Source: Lewinellaceae bacterium (lineage in GTDB: Bacteria; Bacteroidota; Bacteroidia; Chitinophagales; Saprospiraceae). Taken from it: a stretch of DNA of 64,000 nt. A program made the position numbers and the translations under genes. The stretch is taken from assembly GCA_020636355.1 (NCBI GenBank), contig JACJYB010000020.1, positions 1 to 64,000 of the forward strand, given 5' to 3'. Below, piece after piece: positions 26,894 through 35,996 of the stretch; position 1 is the first letter of the stretch; every line of letters starts with the position of its first letter. The notes under the pieces were generated by a model. It was not told where the DNA came from. It did no database searches and saw only the letters and a program-made list of their open reading frames with translations.

Positions 26894-29800
26894 ATGTACC
26901 GTTATGGTTTCTTATTAGCCCTAATTGTGGCTGTCATGATTGGATGCACCTCTTCTTCAGAGCATCTTTTCCTTGAACTTTCCCCGCAGCGTACCGGAGT
27001 AAAATTTGTTAACAAGGTAGAGGAAACGGAAACGCTGAATATTCTGAATCTCGAATACTTTTACAATGGCGGTGGTGTTGCCGTAGGTGATTTCAATCGG
27101 GATGGGTTGGAAGATCTTTACTTTACAGCAAATTTGGCAGATAATCACCTCTATCTGAACAAAGGTAATTTCAAGTTTAAGGATGTTACTGCTGCATCCG
27201 GTGTGGCTGGACGAGAAAGATGGAAATCAGGTGTAGCTGTAGTCGATATCAATGGTGATGGTTGGCTGGATATTTATGTCTGTGCGACCATTGCGCAAGA
27301 TTCGCTTTATCGTCGGAATTTATTGTTCATTAATCAAGGCCTGAACGAGGATGGAATACCAACTTTTAAGGAAGAAGCAGCCCAGTACGGGGTGGATAAT
27401 TCTAGCTATTCTTCCAATGCTTTGTTCTTTGATTATGATCGGGATGGGGACCTTGATCTGTATATATTAACCAACTCAAAGCAACACAACATCCCTGTGG
27501 TTTATCGGGAGAAAGTCAACGATGGTACCGCAGAGAATACGGATATCCTGATGCGCAATAATGGGGACGGAACCTTTACTGACGTCTCGGAAGAGGCGGG
27601 TATCCGCTATGAAGGATTTGGACTCGGTGTTGCAACCTGTGACATCAACAAGGATGGCTGGATCGATCTTTATGTAAGCAATGACTTCCTTTCCAACGAT
27701 TTGCTCTATCTAAACCGGGGCGGCAAATTTGAAAATGTCATCGATAAGATGATTAAACACCAATCGCGTTTCTCCATGGGAAATGATATCGCAGACATCA
27801 ATAACGATGGAGAGCCGGATATCATTACATTGGATATGTTGCCAGAGGACAATCTGCGTAAGAAGACGGTTATGGGAGGGAATGGATACATCAATTACAT
27901 CAATGATCAACGGTATGGATACGCCCATCAATTTACACGCAACATGCTTCAGGTCAATAATGGCGATGGCACCTTCAGTGAAATTGGAATGCTTGCCGGA
28001 ATCTATCAAACGGAATGGAGTTGGTCACCTTTATTTGTGGATCTCGACAATGATGGTTATCGGGATTTATTAATCACGAATGGATATCCGAAAGATATTA
28101 CAGACAAAGATTTTGTCAATTTTCGGCAGAAAACCAACTTTTATACCGATCAAAAAACGTTGCTTAGTGAAGTCCCATCAGTCAAAGTCAAGAATTATAT
28201 CTACCGGAATAATGGCGACCTGACATTTACCAATGTCAGTGAAGCGTGGGGTATTGAAAACATTTCATTTTCCAATGGAGCGGCCTTCGTAGACCTGGAT
28301 AACGATGGAGATCTGGATTATGTCGTCAATAATATCAATGATCCTGCATCCATTTACGAAAATACCCTGTATGGAAAGGGAAAAAATCTGGATACCTTGA
28401 ATCATTTCCTTGAGATTCGACTCAATGGTCTGCAAGGAAATACATTGGGATTGGGCTCCAAGATCTGGATAAAATACGAAGGAGGTCAGATGCAATATCA
28501 TGACCATTCCATTTACCGGGGATATATTTCTTCCGTAGATCCCACAATCCATTTCGGCCTCGGTAAAGCTGCAGATATTGACTCGTTGCTGATTATCTGG
28601 CCGGATGGAAAAGGTCAGCTGCTTTTAAATATTCCGGCTAATCAGGAGATCGAAATTAACCAGGATCAAGCACAAATACTGAGCCTTTCGGGACTTCATC
28701 CTACTCAGGAAACTCCTGAATTGTTCACCCCAATGAATAAAGCATTAAGCATCGATTACAAGCAGCCGATGTATGATTTTATTGATTTCAACATCCAACG
28801 AAATATACCACACAAATTCACTGAAAACATCCCTGGTCTGGCAATTGGTGATGTGAATGGGGACGGCCTTGAAGATTTTGTGATAGGAAATTACAAGCAT
28901 CAGAACCTGATGCTTTTTAAGCAGGACCCTAAAGGACAGTTTACTGCACAAGTTCTGGTAGATGGAAAAGACAAACCTGAAATTGATGAAGGATTATTAT
29001 TGCTGGACGTCGATGGTGACCAGGACCTGGATCTATATGTGGTGAGTGGAGGATTTGCTGATTCCATCGGCCATGATCATTATCGCGACCGGTTGTATTT
29101 AAACGATGGAGCCGGAAGATTTACGGAACAAAAAAATGCATTACCCGATATCAAGTCAAATGGCCTGGTCGTGCGGGCTGCTGATATAGACGGCGATGGG
29201 GATCTGGACCTTTTTGTCGGAGCGCGCGTGTTACCGGGGAGCTATCCATTGGCCGATCAGTCTTATCTTTTGCGCAATGATCGGGGAATATTTTCAGATG
29301 TAACCAATTCTTGGGCTCCAGCTTTGTCAAAGTTAGGGATGGTGACGGATGCCGTGTGGTCGGATTACAATAATGATAACATTCCGGACCTAATCGTAGT
29401 CGGGGAATTTATGCCCATCCAGGTATTCAAAAACGATGGAAAGAAATTGGAAAAAGTAACTTCCTCCGGTTTGGAACAATACAGCGGTTGGTGGAACAGT
29501 ATCGTGCCTGGAGATTTTGACCGGGATGGGGATATGGATTATGCGGTCGGAAATCTGGGTAACAACAATACCTATCAAGTGTCTGCCGATCACCCGTTGA
29601 AAGCATTCTCTCTGGACATAGATAAAAACAATAGTGAGGATGTTGTCCTGGCCTGTTTTTTGAAATTCCCGGATGGCCACTATGATTTGTGCCCCGTTAA
29701 TCAGTGGGAGGAGTTGTTCTCCCAAAGCCCGGTATTTCGCAAACGTTTTGCATACCACCGGGAGTTTGGTATGGCCAACATGGATTCGCTTTTAACGCCC

Positions 29801-30418
29801 GAGGAACGTGCAAATGCAACGGTATTAGAAGCTAATTATGTCCTTTCTTCCGTGCTGCTAAATCAAGGTGACGGCACGTTCAAAGTGGAGGCCATGCCAT
29901 TATTAGCCCAGGTAGCGCCTGTGAATGGAATGAGGGTGTACGATGTAAACCAGGATGCTATACCGGACCTATTGCTGGTTGGCAATGATTATTCCAACGA
30001 AGTATTCTCGGGAACTCTCGATGCTTTGAATGGTTTGGTGCTTATAGGTAAAGGGAATGGGCAATTTGACGCAGTGAAAGGGGATTGTGGCTTCCGGGTC
30101 CCCGGTGCCGCCAAGGCTTTAGGGTTATTAACTACGGAGACCTATGATGTATTCCTGGCCACACAAAATAAAGATAGTGTCCTGGCTTTTACCCCTGTTC
30201 TGAAACCAAAAACCATCCAACTTTTTACGCCGAAACCTGAAGATCAGGTGGCCGTCATCACCTATAACGATGGTGGAACTCAGCGGGTAGAATTTAACTA
30301 CGGTGCTGGGATGTTAACCCAATCTTCCCGACGATTACGTATAACCGCTGCTATGAAATTGGTTGAGGTGATTAACCGGAAAGGCGAATCACGGATAGTA
30401 ATCGATGCCGTTCAATAA
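26894..30418 (+). CDS. Large FG-GAP/VCBS repeat lipoprotein with ASPIC/UnbV domain
   Basis: A 1174-residue lipoprotein (lipobox ALIVAVMIGC, Cys at 18). Residues about 50-470 contain a series of Ca-binding-like FG-GAP repeats (DFNRDGLEDLY, DINGDGWLDIYV, DYDRDGDLDLYI, DINKDGWIDLY, DINNDGEPDI, DLDNDGYRDLLITNG, DLDNDGDLDYVVNN), predicting a beta-propeller. Residues about 500-590 form an ASPIC/UnbV domain (GSKIWIKYEGGQ, TIHFGLGKA, IIWPDG). A second propeller follows, with more DxDxDG-type repeats to about 1050. Such proteins are often found near SusC/SusD pairs in Saprospiria-like genomes (established association, unknown function). It is separated from SusD by a terminator and 174 bp. Surface adhesion or glycan binding is inference. 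Confidence 0.85.
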   Translation: MYRYGFLLALIVAVMIGCTSSSEHLFLELSPQRTGVKFVNKVEETETLNILNLEYFYNGGGVAVGDFNRDGLEDLYFTANLADNHLYLNKGNFKFKDVTAASGVAGRERWKSGVAVVDINGDGWLDIYVCATIAQDSLYRRNLLFINQGLNEDGIPTFKEEAAQYGVDNSSYSSNALFFDYDRDGDLDLYILTNSKQHNIPVVYREKVNDGTAENTDILMRNNGDGTFTDVSEEAGIRYEGFGLGVATCDINKDGWIDLYVSNDFLSNDLLYLNRGGKFENVIDKMIKHQSRFSMGNDIADINNDGEPDIITLDMLPEDNLRKKTVMGGNGYINYINDQRYGYAHQFTRNMLQVNNGDGTFSEIGMLAGIYQTEWSWSPLFVDLDNDGYRDLLITNGYPKDITDKDFVNFRQKTNFYTDQKTLLSEVPSVKVKNYIYRNNGDLTFTNVSEAWGIENISFSNGAAFVDLDNDGDLDYVVNNINDPASIYENTLYGKGKNLDTLNHFLEIRLNGLQGNTLGLGSKIWIKYEGGQMQYHDHSIYRGYISSVDPTIHFGLGKAADIDSLLIIWPDGKGQLLLNIPANQEIEINQDQAQILSLSGLHPTQETPELFTPMNKALSIDYKQPMYDFIDFNIQRNIPHKFTENIPGLAIGDVNGDGLEDFVIGNYKHQNLMLFKQDPKGQFTAQVLVDGKDKPEIDEGLLLLDVDGDQDLDLYVVSGGFADSIGHDHYRDRLYLNDGAGRFTEQKNALPDIKSNGLVVRAADIDGDGDLDLFVGARVLPGSYPLADQSYLLRNDRGIFSDVTNSWAPALSKLGMVTDAVWSDYNNDNIPDLIVVGEFMPIQVFKNDGKKLEKVTSSGLEQYSGWWNSIVPGDFDRDGDMDYAVGNLGNNNTYQVSADHPLKAFSLDIDKNNSEDVVLACFLKFPDGHYDLCPVNQWEELFSQSPVFRKRFAYHREFGMANMDSLLTPEERANATVLEANYVLSSVLLNQGDGTFKVEAMPLLAQVAPVNGMRVYDVNQDAIPDLLLVGNDYSNEVFSGTLDALNGLVLIGKGNGQFDAVKGDCGFRVPGAAKALGLLTTETYDVFLATQNKDSVLAFTPVLKPKTIQLFTPKPEDQVAVITYNDGGTQRVEFNYGAGMLTQSSRRLRITAAMKLVEVINRKGESRIVIDAVQ

Positions 30419-30425
30419 TTATAGC

Positions 30426-30468
30426 AAAAGAAAAAGCCCGTGAGTTTTACTTACGGGCTTTTTCTTTT
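30426..30468. terminator. Bidirectional terminator between convergent genes
   Basis: A perfect 16-bp inverted repeat (30426-30441 with 30453-30468) around an 11-nt loop; the arms end in A-rich and T-rich runs so both strands get a T tail. It starts 8 nt after the stop of the FG-GAP gene and lies about 60 nt after the stop of the convergent DUF2807 gene. Confidence 0.88.
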
Positions 30469-30529
30469 ATCCGTTCGGAAACCCTGCCAGGTATGATTTC
30501 CGGACGATTGATTTGGTATGAATGAATCC

Positions 30530-31252
30530 CTAGGACTTACTGCGCACTTTACCGCTTCCGATGATGGATGAATGGATGGAAGGAGAACCTTCATACAATA
30601 CATTTCCACTTCCGGATACACTTACCTTCAGGTCGTTGTTGACATCAACTTCACAATTACCGGAACCGGCAATACTGACGCTGCAGTTGTCCGATTCGAA
30701 ACCCAGAGCCCGCACCGAACCACTGCCGCTAATACTGATATCGGTCGAATTGGCATGACCGTTCAGACGGATATTTCCGGATCCGGAGATACCCATTTTG
30801 GCTTTTGAGGCTTGCAGATCCAGAATGATATCCCCCGAACCGGCTACCGCAAGAACAATCTCACCGGTATTTATTCCCTTTTCACCAATGATGGAACCAC
30901 TGCCGGCGACGGCCAGCTTTTTGATGTTTTTCAGGGTCACATAGATATCGATCGATTCGTGCCGGCGCACATTTTGATCAAACTCAATATTCCAGGTGCC
31001 TCCGGAAACATCCGTTTCGATGTTATCTATGATATTTTGTTGTGCTTTGATACGTATTTGCTGGCTATTGCCTTGCATAAGGTGTACGGTCGCCGAAATA
31101 GATAATCCCAGTGCATCAATTTCAGAAAGGGACAGGTTCTTTTCGACTACAGGGCCCTCGCCACTGATTTGGCCTCTCCAATTTTGGGCCTGTAAGGAGA
31201 TTACTCCCAAAAACAAAAAACTAAACAAGTGGATACGGTAAATGAATTTCAT
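30530..31252 (-). CDS. DUF2807 'head GIN' domain exported protein
   Basis: A 240-residue exported protein with signal peptide (FLFLGVISLQAQ). The mature part is a DUF2807 domain, a right-handed beta-solenoid-like fold with repeated G(S)G turns: AVAGSGSI, AVAGSGDI, GISGSGNI, SISGSGSV, SIAGSGNC, SVSGSGNV and IIGSGKV. These repeats are spaced about 20 residues apart. The function is unknown; Pfam describes the family as putative auto-transporter adhesin. A second DUF2807 gene is in this window at 39725-40423. It is alone on the minus strand between convergent and divergent neighbours. Confidence 0.88.
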   Translation of the reverse strand: MKFIYRIHLFSFLFLGVISLQAQNWRGQISGEGPVVEKNLSLSEIDALGLSISATVHLMQGNSQQIRIKAQQNIIDNIETDVSGGTWNIEFDQNVRRHESIDIYVTLKNIKKLAVAGSGSIIGEKGINTGEIVLAVAGSGDIILDLQASKAKMGISGSGNIRLNGHANSTDISISGSGSVRALGFESDNCSVSIAGSGNCEVDVNNDLKVSVSGSGNVLYEGSPSIHSSIIGSGKVRSKS

Positions 31253-31355
31253 AGTTATGGTTTTGTTATAGGACGAGGAAGGACCGTAAAAGGTTGCATC
31301 CGAAAGAAGAAAAGGATCAATTTCAATAGATCTACCCGGATTTGGCAGTTAGGTT

Positions 31356-31363
31356 TATCTTTA
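31356..31363 (+). promoter_or_regulatory. Near-consensus -7 element next to antiporter start codon
   Basis: TATCTTTA differs from TAnnTTTG only in the last base and ends 4 nt before the ATG at 31368, so transcription could begin at the start codon. No convincing -33 element is seen. Confidence 0.3.
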
Positions 31364-31367
31364 GACC

Positions 31368-33197
31368 ATGCTAGAATTGGCTGCCATTGTCATTTTGGGT
31401 ATCCTGGCCCAATGGTTTGCCTGGCGTTTTCGGGTGCCAGCCATTCTTCCGTTGATTATAACGGGGTTGATTGTAGGCCCGATTTCCACCCTGTGGACAG
31501 CATCCGGCTCTAAGTGGATCGAGCCTATTTATAATGGGCAAACCGGACTCTTTCCGGGAGAATCACTGTTTTATTTTGTTTCGCTGGCAATCGGAATCAT
31601 TCTGTTTGAAGGGGGTATGACCCTCAAACGAAAGGAAATCAAAGGGGTAGGTTCTGCCCTCCTGAGGCTGATCATTATTGGTGCCGTGGTCACGTTTGTC
31701 GGAGCTGGTATCGCCGCGCATCTGCTTCTCGGTTTGAGCTGGAAAATATCCTTTCTTTTTGCCGGGTTGATCATCGTAACCGGGCCCACAGTTATAGCGC
31801 CCATTTTGCGCAATATTCCGCTCACAAAAAATGTGGCTACCGTGCTGAAGTGGGAGGGCATACTCATCGATCCATTAGGCGCCCTGGTAGCAGTATTGGT
31901 TTTCGAGTTTATCGTATCGGGTGGTGAGGAATTTACCCAGCATGCACTGCTCCAATTTGGAAAGATCATCACCATTGGATTTTTAATGGGTGTTGTGGCA
32001 GCTTATTTTCTGTACTACATCATCCGGCACCAATGGCTGCCCCGGTATCTGCTTAATGTTTTTACCCTGGCGCTGGTCTTGCTGGTATTCGTATTCAGCG
32101 ATAAGTTGGCCTCTGAATCCGGATTGCTTTCGGTCGTCGTAATGGGCATGGTATTGGGCAATCTTGAGGTTCCCAATTTCAAACAGATCCTTGATTTCAA
32201 GGAGTCCCTTTCCATATTACTCATCTCGATCCTGTTTATCCTGTTGGCAGCCAATATCAATCTCGACGATCTTTACCTGTTGCTTAATATCAACTGCCTG
32301 CTGCTGTTCCTCGTCGTGGTCTTCGTCCTGAGACCGGTTGGCGTATTCTTAAGTACGCGAGGTAGTGAGTTGAATTTCAGGGAAAAGGTTTTCATTTCCT
32401 GGGTAGGTCCGCGCGGGATCGTTGCTGCTGGGATCGCATCTTTATTTGGGCTTCGGCTTGCTTTGGATGGAGTCGCGGAAGCACACTGGATTACCCCGCT
32501 GGTTTTTATGGTTGTCCTGGGCACGGTATTGGTAAATGCAACGACAGCCCGTTGGCTGGCTAAGCTCTTGAAGGTCATTCAGGCTGCTTCTAATGGGATT
32601 CTCATCATCGGATCCAATCTGGCATCACGTTTTTTGGCGCAATTCTTAAGCGACCGGAAACGACATGTAATTCTCGTTGACAACAACGCGGTTAGCATTC
32701 AGGAAGCCAGAAAATCAGGCCTTGAAGCCGTCCAGGCCAATATATTTACAGAGGATTTGAACGACCACTTTGAAATGCTGGACATGGGTTATCTGATGGC
32801 GATGACCTCCAACAGCCAATTAAATAAATTTGCCATTCAATCGATGGCCTCCAGCTTTGGTGAAAATGGAACCTTCCAGCTCCCCCCTTCCCAGGAGGTG
32901 CGTGAAGGGAAATGCGACCCAACCTCACTGTTCGCACCCTATGCGGATTTTGTGAGCCTGACTGAGGTTGTAAGGGATTTTCCAGAGTACCACGAGTCAC
33001 CTGTCAATGGGTTCGAGGGCGCATTAACGTTGGCTCAAAAAATGAAAGCCGGTCAGCAGATTCCGGTGTTTTACCAGGACAAAATCAATGACCTGCATAT
33101 TTTCCCTGCCTCTCCGGACACCCTGCGGCAAATGCCTGAACCAGTCACGTTGATTTATATCGGAAAGCCAATGACCCTGGAAGATCTGGATGGATAA
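31368..33197 (+). CDS. CPA1-type cation:proton antiporter with C-terminal TrkA-N-like domain
   Basis: A 609-residue inner-membrane transporter. About 12 hydrophobic segments cover residues 1-405 with the fold of the NhaP/KefB superfamily: an unwound helix region around LIIVTGPTVIAPIL and the helix with LIDPLGALVAV near 160-175, carrying the conserved Asp. Residues about 407-500 form a nucleotide-binding-like module (GILIIGSNLASRFLAQF, HVILVDNN, EAVQANIF) similar to TrkA-N/RCK, suggesting gating by NAD(H) or another nucleotide (inference). It likely exports Na+ or K+ in exchange for protons. It begins 115 bp after the divergent DUF2807 gene. Confidence 0.85.
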   Translation: MLELAAIVILGILAQWFAWRFRVPAILPLIITGLIVGPISTLWTASGSKWIEPIYNGQTGLFPGESLFYFVSLAIGIILFEGGMTLKRKEIKGVGSALLRLIIIGAVVTFVGAGIAAHLLLGLSWKISFLFAGLIIVTGPTVIAPILRNIPLTKNVATVLKWEGILIDPLGALVAVLVFEFIVSGGEEFTQHALLQFGKIITIGFLMGVVAAYFLYYIIRHQWLPRYLLNVFTLALVLLVFVFSDKLASESGLLSVVVMGMVLGNLEVPNFKQILDFKESLSILLISILFILLAANINLDDLYLLLNINCLLLFLVVVFVLRPVGVFLSTRGSELNFREKVFISWVGPRGIVAAGIASLFGLRLALDGVAEAHWITPLVFMVVLGTVLVNATTARWLAKLLKVIQAASNGILIIGSNLASRFLAQFLSDRKRHVILVDNNAVSIQEARKSGLEAVQANIFTEDLNDHFEMLDMGYLMAMTSNSQLNKFAIQSMASSFGENGTFQLPPSQEVREGKCDPTSLFAPYADFVSLTEVVRDFPEYHESPVNGFEGALTLAQKMKAGQQIPVFYQDKINDLHIFPASPDTLRQMPEPVTLIYIGKPMTLEDLDG

Positions 33198-33299
33198 ACC
33201 CACCTTCGTCATGGATAAGCATGAAATAATATCCCCGGGATAGTGCTTCTCACGCATTAATTTCCGTAGATAGGTTCATGGACTGGTCTTGCAACATGT

Positions 33300-33307
33300 T
33301 ATCTTTG
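33300..33307 (+). promoter_or_regulatory. Candidate -7 element for aldo/keto reductase
   Basis: TATCTTTG, exact TAnnTTTG, 31 nt before the ATG at 33339. The expected -33 TTTG is not obvious. Confidence 0.4.
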
Positions 33308-33338
33308 CATGGATTTGGATGAATAAAACACAGGCATC

Positions 33339-34310
33339 ATGAATTACAGGAGGTTTGGTCGGACGGATTGGATGGTTAGTGAAGTAGGGTATGGCATGTG
33401 GGGATTGGCAGGGTGGACCAATACCGATAAGCAGGAAGTTGCAATGGCACTGGACCGGGCCGTAGAGCTAGGATGCAATTTCTTCGATACCGCCTGGGCT
33501 TACGGCGATGGAGTAAGTGAGAATACCTTGCGCGATTTGATCAAGCGTCATCCCGGTAAATCCCTTTATGCAGCCACCAAGGTTCCACCAAAAGACCGGA
33601 CATGGCCGCCCGTGAAAGGTAATTCAATACATAATGTATTTCCGCCTGATTACATCCGGGAATATGCCGAGAAAAGCTTGACAAACCTGGGGTTGGAAAC
33701 GATAGACCTGCTTCAGTTGCATGTATGGGAGGACGACTGGGCTTCCGATGATGACTGGAAAGAAGTAGTCGATGCGTTAAAGGAGCAGGGTAAGATCAGA
33801 GCTTTCGGTTTGAGCCTGAATCGTTGGGAACCGGAAAATGGCTTGCAGGCTATACGGACCGGTTTGATTGATGCCGTACAGGTCATTTACAACATCTTTG
33901 ACCAAAACCCGGAAGATGAGTTGTTTCCACTTTGTCTTCAGGAGGATGTCGGGATTATCGCCCGAGTTCCTTTTGATGAAGGTGGACTCCTTGGTCATCT
34001 GACTAAAGAAACCCGTTTTCCTGCCCATGACTGGAGAGCCGGATATTTTTGTGAGGAGAACCTGGCACCAACCGTAGAACGGGCCGATGCCCTTAAGCCC
34101 GCGGTGCCGGCGGGAAGTAATTTACCTGAAATGAGCATGCAGTTTATCCTGAGTAACCCGGATGTATCAACAATCATCCCGGGCATGCGGCAGGTGAAAC
34201 ATGTCGAAGCGAACATGCATGCCTCCGACCTTGGCCCATTGCAAAAGCCGCTCCTCGAAGAATTACACCAGCATCGCTGGGTACGCAGGCCTACCGCCTG
34301 GTCTATGTGA
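33339..34310 (+). CDS. Aldo/keto reductase
   Basis: NADPH-dependent oxidoreductase of the AKR superfamily, 323 residues. The catalytic tetrad is visible: D50 and Y55 in NFFDTAWAYGDG, K81 in AATKVPP, H128 in LLQLHVWED. The C-terminal half has the NADP-binding pattern (VSTIIPGMRQVKHVEANM). The substrate cannot be read from sequence; it resembles the YdbC/Tas-like group. It is 17 bp upstream of the SulP transporter, so the two are probably cotranscribed, without an obvious metabolic link. Confidence 0.9.
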   Translation: MNYRRFGRTDWMVSEVGYGMWGLAGWTNTDKQEVAMALDRAVELGCNFFDTAWAYGDGVSENTLRDLIKRHPGKSLYAATKVPPKDRTWPPVKGNSIHNVFPPDYIREYAEKSLTNLGLETIDLLQLHVWEDDWASDDDWKEVVDALKEQGKIRAFGLSLNRWEPENGLQAIRTGLIDAVQVIYNIFDQNPEDELFPLCLQEDVGIIARVPFDEGGLLGHLTKETRFPAHDWRAGYFCEENLAPTVERADALKPAVPAGSNLPEMSMQFILSNPDVSTIIPGMRQVKHVEANMHASDLGPLQKPLLEELHQHRWVRRPTAWSM

Positions 34311-34327
34311 TCGATTAAATCTGAAGT

Positions 34328-35989
34328 ATGAAGTGGCCGCTGGAATTCACGCCCAAAATATCCATCCTTAAATCGGAAGGATACAATCGCAGTCAGTTTA
34401 CCCAGGATGTAATGTCCGGATTAATCGTTGGAGTAGTAGCACTGCCCCTGGCGATTGCTTTTGCCATCGCATCGGGAGTCTCTCCCGAAAAAGGACTGAT
34501 AACGGCGGTTGTTGCCGGATTTCTGATTTCTTTCCTGGGTGGCAGCAGGGTTCAGATCGGTGGACCTACCGGTGCTTTTATTGTAATTGTTTATGGCATA
34601 GTAGGCGAATATGGGTTGAGTGGCCTGATAACAGCAACCTTGATGGCAGGGTTCATCCTGATCGGTATGGGGCTGGTCCGGTTGGGCCAGTTATTAAAAT
34701 ATTTTCCGTATCCACTGATCGTAGGCTTTACTTCAGGGATTGCCCTGATCATTTTTAGTTCTCAGGTCAATGACGCCCTGGGCTTGCAGCTTACCGGAAT
34801 TCCCGCTGACTTCATCGGCAAATGGAGCTTGTATTTCCAACATTTTACCCATCTGAATGGCTATGCGTTGGCTATAACCGGGGTTACGGTATTAATAACT
34901 TTCCATTTTGGCAAGATCAGCAAGAGGATACCGGGATCGCTGGTCGCTATTATTTTGATGACCTTGATTACCGCTTACTGGAAGCTGCCGGTTGAAACCC
35001 TTGCCGATCGGTTTGGGACCATTCCGAATGGCATTGGGCTGCCCCACTGGCCGGTGCTCAACTGGGAAGTGATCAGGCATCTGATCCAACCCGCTTTCGC
35101 CATCGCTTTGTTGGGTGCGATCGAATCCTTGTTATCGGCTGTCGTTGCGGACGGGATGATCGGTGCCCGGCATCGGTCCAACATGGAGCTGGTGGCCCAG
35201 GGTGTTGCTAACATCGGATCTGCGTTGTTTGGCGGGATACCCGCTACAGGTGCTATTGCCCGGACGGTTACCAATATTAAAAACGGTGGGCGGACGCCGG
35301 TAGCCGGGATAATTCATGCCGTGGTCTTATTCCTTATTATGTTGTTTTTGGGCCCATTGGCCAAACAAATTCCATTTGCCTGTCTTGCCGGAGTATTGAT
35401 CGTCATCGCATTTCACATGGGTGAATGGCGCCAGTTTTTTAGCCTGCTTCGCTCGCATCGGATGGATGTGGTGGTTTTGTTGACTACTTTCCTGTTGACA
35501 GTATTTTTTGATTTGATCATCGCGATAGAAATTGGAATGGTCTTATCGAGTTTTCTTTTTATGAAGCGCATGGCGGATGCCACCAGGATGTCGGTGGTCA
35601 CCGATGAAGGTGGTGAGACCTTGTTTGACAAAGAACTGCCTGAGCTGCCGCGCGGCGTGATGTTGTATGAGATTGATGGCCCATTGTTTTTTGGTGCGGC
35701 ACAGCAATTCCAGGACACGCTGCAGAATGTATCCGAGAAACCACAGACGATCATTTTCCGGATGAGAAAAGTGCCCTATATGGATGCGACTGGCGTATAT
35801 CGCCTGCGACAATTGATCGAATATTTCCAGAAACGCAAGGTTAAAGTCTTGCTATCGGGGGTCAATCCTGCTGTCCTGGAAACGATGGAAAAAGCTGATA
35901 TTTTTAATGCCCTGAACCGGGATCAGGTATTTCCAAATATTCATGCGGCACTGGATCACATCAGATCGGCCACCGATAAAGACCAATAG
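34328..35989 (+). CDS. SulP family inorganic anion transporter with STAS domain
   Basis: Inner-membrane transporter of 553 residues with 10-14 hydrophobic helices over residues 15-420 and a C-terminal STAS domain from about 430 to 545 (GVMLYEIDGPLFFGAAQQF, VPYMDATGVYRLRQLI). The family signature near the N terminus is visible: GLIVGVVALPLAIAFAIASG. Substrates of SulP proteins are sulfate or bicarbonate; the substrate here is not determinable. It follows the aldo/keto reductase by 17 bp and is convergent with the flavin monooxygenase gene at a 7-bp spacing. Confidence 0.93.
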   Translation: MKWPLEFTPKISILKSEGYNRSQFTQDVMSGLIVGVVALPLAIAFAIASGVSPEKGLITAVVAGFLISFLGGSRVQIGGPTGAFIVIVYGIVGEYGLSGLITATLMAGFILIGMGLVRLGQLLKYFPYPLIVGFTSGIALIIFSSQVNDALGLQLTGIPADFIGKWSLYFQHFTHLNGYALAITGVTVLITFHFGKISKRIPGSLVAIILMTLITAYWKLPVETLADRFGTIPNGIGLPHWPVLNWEVIRHLIQPAFAIALLGAIESLLSAVVADGMIGARHRSNMELVAQGVANIGSALFGGIPATGAIARTVTNIKNGGRTPVAGIIHAVVLFLIMLFLGPLAKQIPFACLAGVLIVIAFHMGEWRQFFSLLRSHRMDVVVLLTTFLLTVFFDLIIAIEIGMVLSSFLFMKRMADATRMSVVTDEGGETLFDKELPELPRGVMLYEIDGPLFFGAAQQFQDTLQNVSEKPQTIIFRMRKVPYMDATGVYRLRQLIEYFQKRKVKVLLSGVNPAVLETMEKADIFNALNRDQVFPNIHAALDHIRSATDKDQ

Positions 35990-35996
35990 GTATCGA

